Virus record (IMG/VR): IMGVR_UViG_3300003702_000345
Coordinates: 1 to 20,736 of that record
Origin: a virus
Length of the DNA: 20,736 nt
Strand: one strand, 5' to 3'
Part shown: piece by piece, positions 1 to 8,112 of the stretch
How positions within the stretch are numbered: position 1 is the first letter of the stretch
Layout of the letters: every line of letters begins with the position of its first letter
Notes under the pieces: model-generated
What the model saw: only the letters and a program-made list of their open reading frames with translations
Told to the model about the DNA's origin: nothing
Databases searched by the model: none
Position numbers and translations under genes: made by a program

Positions 1-41
1 CACCCACACCAGCTGGGATAGGTGGGGGCAGTAAAGGCTAA
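1..41 (+). CDS. C-terminal end of an upstream gene (partial)
   Basis: In the frame beginning at base 3 the sequence reads PTPAGIGGGSKG and stops with TAA at 39-41, two bases before the next start codon. A Gly-rich tail stopping directly before the next gene fits the tight packing elsewhere in the window. Only about a dozen codons are visible, so neither family nor function can be given. Confidence 0.3.
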   Translation, partial: PTPAGIGGGSKG

Positions 42-43
42 AA

Positions 44-1168
44 ATGAAAATTAATCAAGTACTAGAAGATCATTATTCTTCCATGAAGCCCGGCGCTCGC
101 ATAGACCAAGAAAAAAAGGATAGGGAATTAGGTATTGGTCACGACTGGGAACTTAAACCAGGTGATACACAACCAACATATACAGGTAGTCCTGAAAATC
201 ATCCTCATCTACAACCATTAATTCCTCAAACAGATTTTATTACAGATATTCCCGCTGATAAAGGGGACAAGCCAAATCCTTATATAGAAAAACTTAAGGA
301 CCTTGGGGGATGGTATCTAGATACAGTAGTTGACGCTGGTAAATCTATAGGAAGAGGTATTAAAGACCAAGTAACAGGTACCCTGACAGGTGTAGGAGAT
401 TTTGGCAAACGTCGTTGGGATTCATTTAAACAAGACGTTGTAAATGATGATATAAATCGACTACGCACACTATCTGGTTTAAATGAAAAAGACGAAGATG
501 TTTGGGCATATAGTCCCCGGGGCAAAGGTGATATAGTTGCTAGAGTAGTTAAAACAGATCACGGGTTTCAAGTATATGTTCAAGGTCCGTATGGTTGGAT
601 AGCACAAGGACAACCACATATGAGTCAAGAAGAAGCACAAGAAGATGCAATGTCATTTTTTGAAGCAATTGACACGCTAGATGTAGATAAACTTAATGAA
701 GAACAATTCCTAGAAGTAGTATCTGTATTAGAATTGCACGACGAAGCACTTACTGAAGAACAACTTAATGAATTATGGCCAGCAGTAGCAGCTGGTGTAG
801 GAGCCGGTTTAGGTATGTGGGGTATTAAACAAGCGTCAAAGCCAAAAGAAGAACAGACATGGTACAAACTTTGGAAAAGATTCGGACCAAAGAAAGATGA
901 ACCAAAGAAAGATGTAGAAGAATCAGAGGAACTCAATGAAGTTCTTCCGCTAGTGATAGGTGGTGCGGCCGCAATAGGCGCAGGCGTTGCTGGTTATAAA
1001 TGGCTTAAAGGTCTTAAAAAGAAAACAAAAGATCGTAAAGATACACACCAAGATAAAATAGATCAAGCATTAAATGATTCTGTTGAACCTCAACCATGGT
1101 GGAATGATATGGATACCACTCTGCAAGAAATGAAAGCAGATATGTTAAGTATATCAAAAAAAAAATAG
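44..1168 (+). CDS. Unknown protein with two Gly/Ala-rich hydrophobic segments, probable virion protein
   Basis: I do not recognise this 374-residue protein. It has a polar N-terminus, a charged middle, and two similar modules: an acidic EELNE-type stretch followed by a Gly/Ala-rich hydrophobic segment and a Lys-rich patch, at roughly residues 235-275 and 292-330. The Gly/Ala segments could insert in membranes, as in ejected or inner-capsid proteins, but this is inference. The ATG at 44 follows a weak AAGG. The gene ends SISKKK-stop in a run of ten A (1156-1165). Removing one A, or reading +1, fuses it in frame to the downstream amidase, giving about 643 residues. It may therefore be the N-terminal part of a virion-associated peptidoglycan hydrolase. 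Confidence 0.8.
   Translation: MKINQVLEDHYSSMKPGARIDQEKKDRELGIGHDWELKPGDTQPTYTGSPENHPHLQPLIPQTDFITDIPADKGDKPNPYIEKLKDLGGWYLDTVVDAGKSIGRGIKDQVTGTLTGVGDFGKRRWDSFKQDVVNDDINRLRTLSGLNEKDEDVWAYSPRGKGDIVARVVKTDHGFQVYVQGPYGWIAQGQPHMSQEEAQEDAMSFFEAIDTLDVDKLNEEQFLEVVSVLELHDEALTEEQLNELWPAVAAGVGAGLGMWGIKQASKPKEEQTWYKLWKRFGPKKDEPKKDVEESEELNEVLPLVIGGAAAIGAGVAGYKWLKGLKKKTKDRKDTHQDKIDQALNDSVEPQPWWNDMDTTLQEMKADMLSISKKK
1156..1165 (+). other. A10 homopolymer: candidate slippage site or indel joining two reading frames
   Basis: Ten consecutive A follow the C at 1155. Upstream codons start at positions congruent to 2 mod 3 and the amidase frame starts at 0 mod 3. The amidase frame is open from 1149, just after a TAA at 1146, and reads through the tract with plausible protein sequence (VEATPITPEQYNQ) before its first start codon, a TTG at 1260. 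With nine A the two ORFs form one protein. Polymerase slippage on A tracts of nine or more is well documented in bacteria. A homopolymer sequencing error is the other explanation. Confidence 0.6.
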
Positions 1169-1259
1169 TATAGTTGAAGCTACCCCTATTACTCCAGAAC
1201 AATATAACCAAAATACGGCGTGGTACGACTCTTTAGAAACAGATCCTGAGATTGAACAC

Positions 1260-1976
1260 TTGTATGGTCCTAGGTCTATTAAATTTAGTGATACTATTAA
1301 AAAAGTAGACGGCTGGAACGACCATGAACAGCATAAAATAAATTATGAAGAAGCGTATCAGAAATACCTAAACACCAAAGACTTGTCGGATGCAGAAAAG
1401 AAAGCACTTGTAGATAAAGCTGGCACTTCTAGGGTATTAGGACGTAGGAACGGTGGCGAAAAACAATATATTGATATAGATCCTAAATGGGCAGTTATAC
1501 ATCATACTGCTAATAATCGCAAGGCTGACCATGACGGAACGAGTTATGCAGAAAAGTGGCGAGATACCGGAAAGGGAATACACTTTCTCGTTAGTCCTGA
1601 TGGTACAATACATCAAATACAAGATATAAAGAAAAGAGGTGTTCACACTGGACAAGCAAATACAGAATTTGGTAAAGATCAAAAAATTAGTAATATTAAT
1701 TCCTTTGGTATAGAAGTAGATGCAAAAAATGATAAACATGTTACTCTTGCACAACGAGAAGCAGTTATAAGATTACTAAAATTATTAGGTATGAAAGCTG
1801 AAAATATTGTCGGCCATGGAGAAATAAAAAATTCCAAACACGCACAAGCAGGCCAAACAGTCATTCAAAAAATTCGAGGAGCTGGTGAATGGTCATATGG
1901 AGATAGATATGATGTGGATCCAGGAGGAACGTGGATGTCACCATTACAGAGGCAAGACGTAGATCCTTCAATATAA
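1260..1976 (+). CDS. N-acetylmuramoyl-L-alanine amidase (Amidase_2/PGRP-type), probably the C-terminal part of a fusion
   Basis: This enzyme would cut the amide bond between muramic acid and the stem peptide in peptidoglycan. Counting from the TTG at 1260, a T7-lysozyme-like zinc amidase core starts near residue 77 with WAVIHHTA (first zinc His). It continues through FLVSPDGTIHQI, GVHTGQ and SFGIEVDA to VGHGEI near residue 186 (second zinc His). The usual third ligand, Cys or Asp before Pro-Gly, is not obvious: the equivalent stretch reads KHAQAGQTV. The TTG start has no clear ribosome-binding site, and coding-like sequence continues upstream to 1149, so translation as a fusion with the 44-1168 gene is likely. 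A virion-associated role in cell-wall penetration is more plausible than a free endolysin, but this is inference. Confidence 0.85.
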   Translation: MYGPRSIKFSDTIKKVDGWNDHEQHKINYEEAYQKYLNTKDLSDAEKKALVDKAGTSRVLGRRNGGEKQYIDIDPKWAVIHHTANNRKADHDGTSYAEKWRDTGKGIHFLVSPDGTIHQIQDIKKRGVHTGQANTEFGKDQKISNINSFGIEVDAKNDKHVTLAQREAVIRLLKLLGMKAENIVGHGEIKNSKHAQAGQTVIQKIRGAGEWSYGDRYDVDPGGTWMSPLQRQDVDPSI

Positions 1977-1982
1977 TAAATA
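1975..1982 (+). promoter_or_regulatory. T4-late-like promoter motif AATAAATA
   Basis: AATAAATA matches the T4 late promoter TATAAATA at seven of eight positions and overlaps the amidase stop codon. Initiation would fall near 1988-1990, at the left edge of the GC-rich structured element and not in front of an ORF. Short AT motifs are common in AT-rich DNA, so the position is the main argument. Confidence 0.35.
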
Positions 1983-1988
1983 GTAATA

Positions 1989-2059
1989 TAGACACGGGTC
2001 TCCATAGCCGCCGTCAATGTCCTCTGCATCCACGCTAGGCGTAGGGGGCCCACTTTTTT
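1989..2059 (+). ncRNA. Candidate structured small RNA, GC-rich, ending in a T-run
   Basis: The stretch 1991-2053 is 65% GC (41 of 63 by count), against 42% for the 60 bases before 1981 and 22% for 2061-2120. GGGTCTCC (1996-2003) can pair with GGGGGCCC (2044-2051) as an 8-bp closing stem including two G-U pairs. Inside is a small hairpin, ACGC-TAG-GCGT (2033-2043). Six T follow at 2054-2059, as at an intrinsic terminator. With the late-type motif just upstream this forms a short transcription unit without an ORF. It has no tRNA features. An alternative is a long-loop terminator for the amidase gene. Confidence 0.4.
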
Positions 2060-2069
2060 CAAAAAACAC

Positions 2070-2098
2070 TTGACATTTCTGTCAATATGCTTTAAACT
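2070..2098 (+). promoter_or_regulatory. sigma70-like promoter upstream of the replication genes
   Basis: TTGACA (2070-2075), a 17-base spacer, then TAAACT (2093-2098), which keeps four of six consensus -10 bases. A transcript starting near 2105 would have a short leader with TAGGAG seven bases before the ATG at 2132. It would drive the DsbA-like gene and polymerase. A TATAAT at 2109-2114 lacks a -35 at the right distance. Confidence 0.6.
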
Positions 2099-2131
2099 TA
2101 ATAAACAATATAATAACCATAGGAGCAAAAT

Positions 2132-2383
2132 ATGGCTCATACACCAGAAGAACAAGAACGATTAAAAACAATAATTAATGAGGGTATACAAGTTACCCAA
2201 GAAATATCATATCTTCGCGAAGGACTGCGAGACACTGTCAATGCAATAGCCGAAGAATTAGATCTTAAGCCGTCTGTTCTTAATAAAGCAATACGTGTTG
2301 CATTCAAAGGTGAGTTACAGAAGCACCGTAATGAGTTTAGTGAGTTAGAAGAAATCCTAGAAACTGTCGGTAGAACATTTTAA
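2132..2383 (+). CDS. dsbA: DsbA-like double-stranded DNA-binding protein
   Basis: This 83-residue protein resembles T4 DsbA (89 residues), which binds double-stranded DNA near late promoters. It is mostly helical and charged. A segment I recall from the family, IAEELDLKPSVLNKAIRVAFK, lies around residues 39-59 and an acidic C-terminal helix ends GRTF. The ATG follows a good TAGGAG with seven-base spacing. It is the first gene after the 2070 promoter and ends nine bases before the polymerase. The call rests on pattern and length and not on an alignment, and the protein could be another small helical DNA-binding protein. Confidence 0.5.
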   Translation: MAHTPEEQERLKTIINEGIQVTQEISYLREGLRDTVNAIAEELDLKPSVLNKAIRVAFKGELQKHRNEFSELEEILETVGRTF

Positions 2384-2392
2384 TATTATACA

Positions 2393-5035
2393 ATGTACGT
2401 TGATGCTCTTTTTGATAGGGATCACGATACAATCCATGTTGTCGAAAGAATAGGCGGAAAGAGAAATTTCCGTAAATTCTCTGCTCAATATGTTTTTTAC
2501 TATTTTGACAGTAGAGGTAAATTTACTTCTATATATGGAGATCCTTTAAGTCGTGTCAACACGACTACAGGTAAACATTTTCATAGAGAAAAAAAATTAT
2601 ACAAACATAAGAAATTATATGAATCAGATATAAATCCTATTTTTAAATGTCTTAGTGAAAATTACGCAGATGGGGAAGCACCTACTTTACACAAATGCTT
2701 TTTTGATATTGAAGTAGACTTTGATACTAATAAAGGATTTGCGGATCCTTCGGATGCATTCGCACCTGTTAACGCCATATCTTTATACTTGAGTTGGATA
2801 GATAAGTTAATAACTCTTTGTATTAAACCAAATACATTAACAACGTTTGAAGGACAAGATATTGTAGATAAATTTAACGATACTATTTTATGTCATAATG
2901 AAGCAGAATTATTAGAAACATTTTTATCATTAATAGATGATGCAGATGTGTTAAGTGGTTGGAACTCAGAAGGATTTGATATACCATATATGGTCAATCG
3001 TACTGCTCGCATATTAGGTAAACAGCGAACACGTGAGTTTTGTTTATGGGGGCAACTACCTAAAAAACGTGAATATGAAAAGTACGGAAGAGAGCAAGCA
3101 AGTTATGATTTAAAAGGTCGTATTCATTTAGATTATTTAGAACTGTATAGAAAATATACATACCATGAAATGCATTCATATTCGTTAGATGCAATAGGAG
3201 AATATGAATTAGGCGAACGTAAAATTGCATATGATGGAACGTTGGATCAATTGTTTAAAAATAATTTTGAAACGTTTATAGAATATAATAGACAAGATTG
3301 TATACTACTTAAAAAGTTTGATGATAAGTTACAATTCATTGACTTGTCTAATGTGTTAGCACACGCTAATACAGTGCTAATACAAACTACAATGGGTGCT
3401 GTAGCAGTAACAGATCAAGGAATAATAAACGAAGCACACAGACAAAACTTAATTGTTCCTGATAAAGTACACGACAAGGATACAACGACAGCGGCTGGTG
3501 CATATGTTGCATACCCTAAAAAAGGAATGCATCATTGGATAGGTTCAATTGATATAAGCAGTCTGTATCCGTCTATTTTGCGTAGTCTTAATATGAGTCC
3601 TGAAACTATTGTAGGACAAGTTAGACAAACACTAACAAGAGAGTTATTAGAAAGCCATAACTATAAAATTGCTGAAGCATGGGAAGGTAAATTCTCTAGT
3701 CCAGAATATGATTTAGTAATGGAAAAAGATACTAATGTTATTTTAAATTTAGACTTTGAAGATAAAAGTACAATAGAAGCAACAGGAGCACAAATATATG
3801 ATATGGTATTCCATGGTGAACATAAATGGATGATTACTGCTAATGGTACTATATTCAAATATGATAAGAAAGGTGTTATTCCAGCATTGTTAGAACGTTG
3901 GTATCAAGAACGTACAGAACTTCAACGTAAAGCAAACCAAGCATTACAACACAAAAATAATATAGAGTATGAGTTTTGGGATAAGCGACAGTTAGTTAAA
4001 AAAATTAACTTGAATAGTTTATATGGTGCATTGTTAAATCCAGGATCACGTTTCTTTGATCAACGTTTAGGACAATCTACAACACTATGTGGTCGTAACA
4101 TTGTGCGACATATGAGTGCAGAAATAAACAAAATATTAACTGGTAAGTATGATCATGTAGGTGAAACAATTATATATGGGGATACAGATAGTTGTTATTT
4201 TTCAGCATACCCTGTATTTGAAAAAGATATCAAAGAAGGTAAACTAGATTGGAATAAAGAAAAAGCAGTAGAATTATATGATGCAATATGTAAGGAAGCA
4301 AATACTACATTTCCATCGTTTATGTCGAAAGCATTTAATGTACCAAGAGATCAAGGTAAACTTATTTCAGCAAGCAAAGAAACTATTAGTTCTGCAGGAA
4401 TATTCATTACTAAAAAAAGATATGCTGTATTAGTATACGATTTAGAAGGACATAGAGTAGATATAGATGAACCAGGAAAAATAAAAGCAATGGGTTTAGA
4501 TCTTAAAAGATCAGATACTCCAGCATATATGCAAACCTTTCTTAGTGAATTATTATTAATGACGTTAACAGATGGAACAGAAGAAACTATTATAGATAAG
4601 ATACAAGAGTTTCGTAACGACTTTAGAAACAAACCAAATTGGGAAAAAGGCACACCTAAACGTGTTAACAATTTAACAAAGCATACTAAAATATATGAGA
4701 AAACTGGGCGATGTGGTATAGGACATGCTATGGCCGCTATTAATTGGAACAAGTTACGTAAAATGTATTCAGACCGCTATAGTTTAGAAATCGTAGATGG
4801 TATGAAAACTATTGTATGTAAGTTACGCAATAATCCAATGAATATGACTAGTGTAGCATATCCTATAGATGAGTTACGCATACCAAGTTGGTATAAAGAA
4901 CTTCCTTTTGATAATGATGCAATGGAAACTACGATTATAGACAAAAAACTAGACAATTTGTTGGGTGTATTAAAGTGGGATTTACGTAAAAGTAAGACTA
5001 ACGAAGCATTTGATAAATTATTTGACTGGGCGTAG
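2393..5035 (+). CDS. 43: Family B DNA polymerase, T4 gp43-like
   Basis: The replicative phage polymerase, with 3'-5' exonuclease and polymerase domains (880 residues; T4 gp43 has 898). Exonuclease motifs are visible: FFDIEVDF with D105 and E107, GWNSEGFDIPY with D196, and YNRQDC with D302. Polymerase motif A is DISSLYPS (D387), motif B KKINLNSLYG near residue 540, and motif C YGDTDS (D597, D599). All catalytic carboxylates are present. The C-terminus ends in an aromatic tail (LFDWA) like the clamp-binding end of gp43, which fits the clamp gene following 34 bases later. The ATG at 2393 has no strong ribosome-binding site. Confidence 0.97.
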   Translation: MYVDALFDRDHDTIHVVERIGGKRNFRKFSAQYVFYYFDSRGKFTSIYGDPLSRVNTTTGKHFHREKKLYKHKKLYESDINPIFKCLSENYADGEAPTLHKCFFDIEVDFDTNKGFADPSDAFAPVNAISLYLSWIDKLITLCIKPNTLTTFEGQDIVDKFNDTILCHNEAELLETFLSLIDDADVLSGWNSEGFDIPYMVNRTARILGKQRTREFCLWGQLPKKREYEKYGREQASYDLKGRIHLDYLELYRKYTYHEMHSYSLDAIGEYELGERKIAYDGTLDQLFKNNFETFIEYNRQDCILLKKFDDKLQFIDLSNVLAHANTVLIQTTMGAVAVTDQGIINEAHRQNLIVPDKVHDKDTTTAAGAYVAYPKKGMHHWIGSIDISSLYPSILRSLNMSPETIVGQVRQTLTRELLESHNYKIAEAWEGKFSSPEYDLVMEKDTNVILNLDFEDKSTIEATGAQIYDMVFHGEHKWMITANGTIFKYDKKGVIPALLERWYQERTELQRKANQALQHKNNIEYEFWDKRQLVKKINLNSLYGALLNPGSRFFDQRLGQSTTLCGRNIVRHMSAEINKILTGKYDHVGETIIYGDTDSCYFSAYPVFEKDIKEGKLDWNKEKAVELYDAICKEANTTFPSFMSKAFNVPRDQGKLISASKETISSAGIFITKKRYAVLVYDLEGHRVDIDEPGKIKAMGLDLKRSDTPAYMQTFLSELLLMTLTDGTEETIIDKIQEFRNDFRNKPNWEKGTPKRVNNLTKHTKIYEKTGRCGIGHAMAAINWNKLRKMYSDRYSLEIVDGMKTIVCKLRNNPMNMTSVAYPIDELRIPSWYKELPFDNDAMETTIIDKKLDNLLGVLKWDLRKSKTNEAFDKLFDWA

Positions 5036-5050
5036 AATTGGTGTTATAAT
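5022..5050 (+). promoter_or_regulatory. sigma70-like promoter for the sliding clamp gene
   Basis: TTGACT (5022-5027), a 17-base spacer, and a perfect TATAAT (5045-5050), overlapping the last codons of the polymerase gene. The predicted start near 5057 is one base before the ATG at 5058 and about 13 bases before the ATG at 5070. It gives the clamp its own promoter and allows expression above that of the polymerase. Confidence 0.75.
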
Positions 5051-5069
5051 ATATATTATGGAGAATAAG

Positions 5070-5816
5070 ATGAAAGATGTTGTTTTAGATATTGTTAAAC
5101 ATACAGCAGGGCTAGGGTTTATTGAAAGTGTTAAGGTTACAGGCACTGAAGAAGAAACCCGAATAGACGCAATGGATACTGATAGAACAGTTATTCTTAA
5201 TGCAAAATTACATACTCAAGTACCTGATCTAATAGGTGAATTTGGTATGGGTAATTTAAGTTTTCTTAATGGTATTTCACATTTACCCAATTATAAAGAA
5301 GACGATGCAACTATAAAAGTAGTTAGGCGAGACCGAAACGGTGAAGAACAACCCGAAAATCTTTTGTTTGAAGATTCTCATGGTAATACAGATACATATC
5401 GTTTCATGAGTAAACAAATAGTAGAACAACAATTAAAAACAGCAGTATTTAAAGGTGCAAATTGGAATGTTACTTTTCAACCTACAAAACAAAAAGTAAG
5501 TGAATTAACAATGGTTGCATCTATATATGCCACAATAGATCCTACGTTTAAAGTCAAAACAGAAGGGACTGATTTAATTATTCTTATTGGTGCTGGTGCT
5601 GGTGCAAGTCACACAGGACGCAGAGTGTTTGCTAATAACATAGAAGGTAAATTAACAGAAGGCTGGAGTTGGCCTCTTAATCAAGTTTTAAGTATTCTTA
5701 AATTAGGCATGAGTGGTATTTGTGTTGTACAAATTTCTGATCAAGGAGCACTACAAATCATAATTGATAGTGGTATTGGTGCTTATAATTATATTTTACC
5801 TGCATTAGCAAGATAA
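5070..5816 (+). CDS. 45: Sliding clamp, DNA polymerase processivity factor (gp45-like)
   Basis: A probable gp45-type clamp, which encircles DNA, tethers gp43, and in T4 also activates late transcription. From the ATG at 5070 it has 248 residues; T4 gp45 has 228. The sequence is clamp-like: an N-terminal helix, a stretch around LGEFGMGNLSFLNG in which hydrophobic residues alternate, a central exposed charged region, and a C-terminal half ending in strands. I chose ATG 5070 because GGAG precedes it by six bases. An in-frame ATG at 5058 would add MENK and would be almost leaderless from the upstream promoter. The call leans on position directly after gp43, since clamps are poorly conserved. Confidence 0.75.
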   Translation: MKDVVLDIVKHTAGLGFIESVKVTGTEEETRIDAMDTDRTVILNAKLHTQVPDLIGEFGMGNLSFLNGISHLPNYKEDDATIKVVRRDRNGEEQPENLLFEDSHGNTDTYRFMSKQIVEQQLKTAVFKGANWNVTFQPTKQKVSELTMVASIYATIDPTFKVKTEGTDLIILIGAGAGASHTGRRVFANNIEGKLTEGWSWPLNQVLSILKLGMSGICVVQISDQGALQIIIDSGIGAYNYILPALAR

Positions 5817-7370
5817 ATGCAAACAATAAATCTTAGTAAAAGAAATAGAGATTACGCTATTTTTTTACCGAGCATCTCTGGTTTTTATAATACCTTCGTT
5901 TCAAAACAACGATATGGGGAGTACGTTCCACATGACCGTATACCTGCTGACTTTGAACATGGAATAGAAGGTTGTAATTTTTTAAACAAAGAAAAAGGTT
6001 ACTTTACATATGACCATGCGTTATATTCTGCAGGTCATGCACAATTAAATATTGACAAAAGTGTTATACAAGAATCTATGGTACAAGAACGAGATAGAGA
6101 AAACACATGGATACTTGGAGACAGTGGCGGGTTTCAAATTGGTAAGGGTGTAATAAATTTTGATTGGCCGCATTTCTGGGAGAAGGAGGGAGATCCAGGC
6201 TATGTAGGTAGTGCTGATAAAGTACGATTAGCAATTCTTAATTGGTTAGAGTATACAGCAGATTATTCAATGATATTGGATATTCCTGCATGGGCGGCAG
6301 ATCCTGTAAATAGAGATCGCACAGGACTTACTAGTTTTAAAGATTGTTTAGAAGGTACAATACATAACTGTGACTTTTTCTTAAAGCATAGATTGGGTGT
6401 AACTAAATTCCTTAACGTATTACAAGGTGGTAATAATACAGAGGCAGACATTTGGTATGATGCTGTAAAACATTATCCATTTGAAGGCTGGGCAATGGGC
6501 GGCAATAACATGCGTGATGTTGACCTTGTTCTTCGACGATTAATTAAATTACGAGATGACAAATTATTAGAACCCGGCTATGATGTTATTCATTACTTGG
6601 GTACAAGCAAATTAGAATGGGCCGTAATTTTAACCTCAATCCAACGAAATTTACGAGAAACAGTAAATAAAGATATAAAGGTTACATTTGATTGTGCATC
6701 CCCGTTTATTGCAACAGCACATGGACAGGTATACACACAGCACGTACATAGAAATGACAGATTTAGTTATATTATGGATAAAGCTGTAGATTCAAAAACA
6801 TTAGCAGGCAGTGACATACCGTTTCCTTGGACTTCTCCGATAGCAGAGAGAATGACAATGGGAGACATTTGTTATTATAAGCCAGGCGATCTTAATAAAT
6901 TAGGTAAGGAAGGAAAAACATCTTGGGATAGTTTTTCATATTTCTTATATATGGCACACAATGTTTATCAACACATGGAGAGTGTACAACGAGCAAATGC
7001 GTTAGCAGATGCGGCATGTGTTATGCATAAACCAAATATCAATGAATGGCGCAAAATTAAAAACAAAAGTGCAGAAGGACAATTTGATGTTTGGACTCCA
7101 CGTGATGTCGTATATATGGTAGAATTAATAAACAATGTATTTAATTCAGAAACACCTTTTGACTTGTTAGATAAAGCAGAAGGTCTCTTAGCAAATTTCA
7201 ATGAAAAGAAAACACTTAAAACAAGTGCAAGTACGTTTAACAGTTTATTTGATTTAGATGAAGTAACCCATAGTAGTGATTCAGAAACTTTCGATGGTAT
7301 ACATGAAGGAGAAGATCGCGCAATGGATATAGCATTAGAAAAATTAGAGGAAGACATAAATGGTATATGA
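5817..7370 (+). CDS. dpdA: DpdA-like DNA guanine transglycosylase (7-deazaguanine insertion)
   Basis: DpdA proteins are relatives of tRNA-guanine transglycosylase that swap guanine in DNA for a 7-deazaguanine base. In this 517-residue protein two catalytic carboxylates are in recognisable context: D102 in GDSGGFQIG and D292 in TFDCASP, corresponding to the acid/base and nucleophile aspartates of TGT. Between them lie a VLQGGNN-type substrate loop (about residue 201), a GWAMGG segment and an LGTSK segment, in the TGT order. I do not see the CxCxxC zinc motif of bacterial tRNA TGTs, and the protein is longer than they are, which favours DpdA. It follows the clamp gene directly and leads a block holding folE, queD and queE relatives. 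The C-terminal 150 residues are unassigned. Confidence 0.85.
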   Translation: MQTINLSKRNRDYAIFLPSISGFYNTFVSKQRYGEYVPHDRIPADFEHGIEGCNFLNKEKGYFTYDHALYSAGHAQLNIDKSVIQESMVQERDRENTWILGDSGGFQIGKGVINFDWPHFWEKEGDPGYVGSADKVRLAILNWLEYTADYSMILDIPAWAADPVNRDRTGLTSFKDCLEGTIHNCDFFLKHRLGVTKFLNVLQGGNNTEADIWYDAVKHYPFEGWAMGGNNMRDVDLVLRRLIKLRDDKLLEPGYDVIHYLGTSKLEWAVILTSIQRNLRETVNKDIKVTFDCASPFIATAHGQVYTQHVHRNDRFSYIMDKAVDSKTLAGSDIPFPWTSPIAERMTMGDICYYKPGDLNKLGKEGKTSWDSFSYFLYMAHNVYQHMESVQRANALADAACVMHKPNINEWRKIKNKSAEGQFDVWTPRDVVYMVELINNVFNSETPFDLLDKAEGLLANFNEKKTLKTSASTFNSLFDLDEVTHSSDSETFDGIHEGEDRAMDIALEKLEEDINGI

Positions 7371-7572
7371 AACAATTGCATTAATAGATATCGTAGAAAA
7401 TAATTATAATCAGTTGGTAGAAACACACAGAAACCTTGACAAAGAAATAAAAGACATGTATAATAAACATAGTAATGAAGAAGACATAAAATTACAAAAA
7501 GTTAAAAAACTTCATCTTAAGGATGAAATAGCACTTATTAAAGACAGACTAACAAATTTAGTAAAAAGATAA
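7360..7572 (+). CDS. Small coiled-coil protein, DUF465/YdcH-like
   Basis: A 70-residue, strongly charged helical protein overlapping the end of dpdA by 11 bases. The segment from THRNLDKEI (about residue 22) through KVKKLHLKDEIALIKDRL has the heptad pattern and LKDEI signature of the DUF465 (YdcH) family, whose members are about this size. The family's function is not established. Its overlap with dpdA suggests co-translation, possibly as a partner, but nothing in the sequence proves that. Confidence 0.65.
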   Translation: MVYETIALIDIVENNYNQLVETHRNLDKEIKDMYNKHSNEEDIKLQKVKKLHLKDEIALIKDRLTNLVKR

Positions 7573-7575
7573 GAA

Positions 7576-8112
7576 GTGAAACGAGAGTATATAACAGGTA
7601 CTTCTGATATAGAAGATGTCATGTTTGTGGGTGTAGAAGTAGAACATACGCCAGCATATGGTATGACAACATTGTTTGTTGCCGGTAAGCATGACATACA
7701 AAATATAATAGATTTAGCAAATATAAACAACTGTACACATATATATCTTGGAGCAAATCAAAGTTTTACATATAAAAACGAAGCAGATATAACAGAATGG
7801 GAATATTTAGTAATAGGTTTACTAAAAGAAGAATTCCTTATAACACTTGATATTGATATTAAATTTTACCAACATATTTTAGATACATTATCATTGTTTA
7901 AAGACAAAAACAATTTTATATTAATACTATCTGTTAAAATACCATATATGGACGAATGTCTTAATTACAATGCATGTCTTAAATTAGATGATACAGATTT
8001 TAATGCAACAAACCCAGGTGTATGGGTACATAGAATACATGAACTTAAATCATTAGATAAATTTACAAACTGGGAACAATATAAAAGCGATAAACCTATA
8101 TATAATGGTTAA
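7576..8112 (+). CDS. Unknown companion protein of the 7-deazaguanine block
   Basis: No known domain can be named in this 178-residue protein. It starts with GTG (7576), three bases after the previous stop; an in-frame ATG at 7621 would remove 15 residues. Distinctive segments are EVEHTPAYGMTTLFVAGKHD, CTHIYLGANQSF, a strand-rich middle including SVKIPYMDECLNYNACLKLDD, and NPGVWVHRIHEL near the end. The alternation of strands and helices suggests a compact alpha/beta enzyme fold. I recall similar proteins beside preQ0-type genes in other phages, unverified. A role in the modification pathway is inferred from position only. Confidence 0.8.
   Translation: MKREYITGTSDIEDVMFVGVEVEHTPAYGMTTLFVAGKHDIQNIIDLANINNCTHIYLGANQSFTYKNEADITEWEYLVIGLLKEEFLITLDIDIKFYQHILDTLSLFKDKNNFILILSVKIPYMDECLNYNACLKLDDTDFNATNPGVWVHRIHELKSLDKFTNWEQYKSDKPIYNG

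Noticed and set aside
1991-2059. tRNA gene in the GC-rich element
   Set aside because: No acceptor-stem pairing of the right geometry, no GTTCRANYC T-loop and no anticodon arm; only one long stem and a small hairpin.
2109-2114. TATAAT as a separate promoter for the DsbA-like gene
   Set aside because: No acceptable -35 lies 16-18 bases upstream; TTGACA at 2070 pairs better with TAAACT at 2093.
280-2155. Reverse-strand ORFs opposite the first two genes (for example 280-525, 625-936, 1437-1754, 1865-2155)
   Set aside because: They lie antisense to well-supported genes, have low-complexity Ser/Phe-rich translations typical of shadow frames, and lack ribosome-binding sites.
5817-7370. Ordinary tRNA-guanine transglycosylase (Tgt)
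   Set aside because: The catalytic aspartates fit both families, but the CxCxxC zinc motif is not visible, the length is greater, and the phage context with folE/queE favours DpdA.
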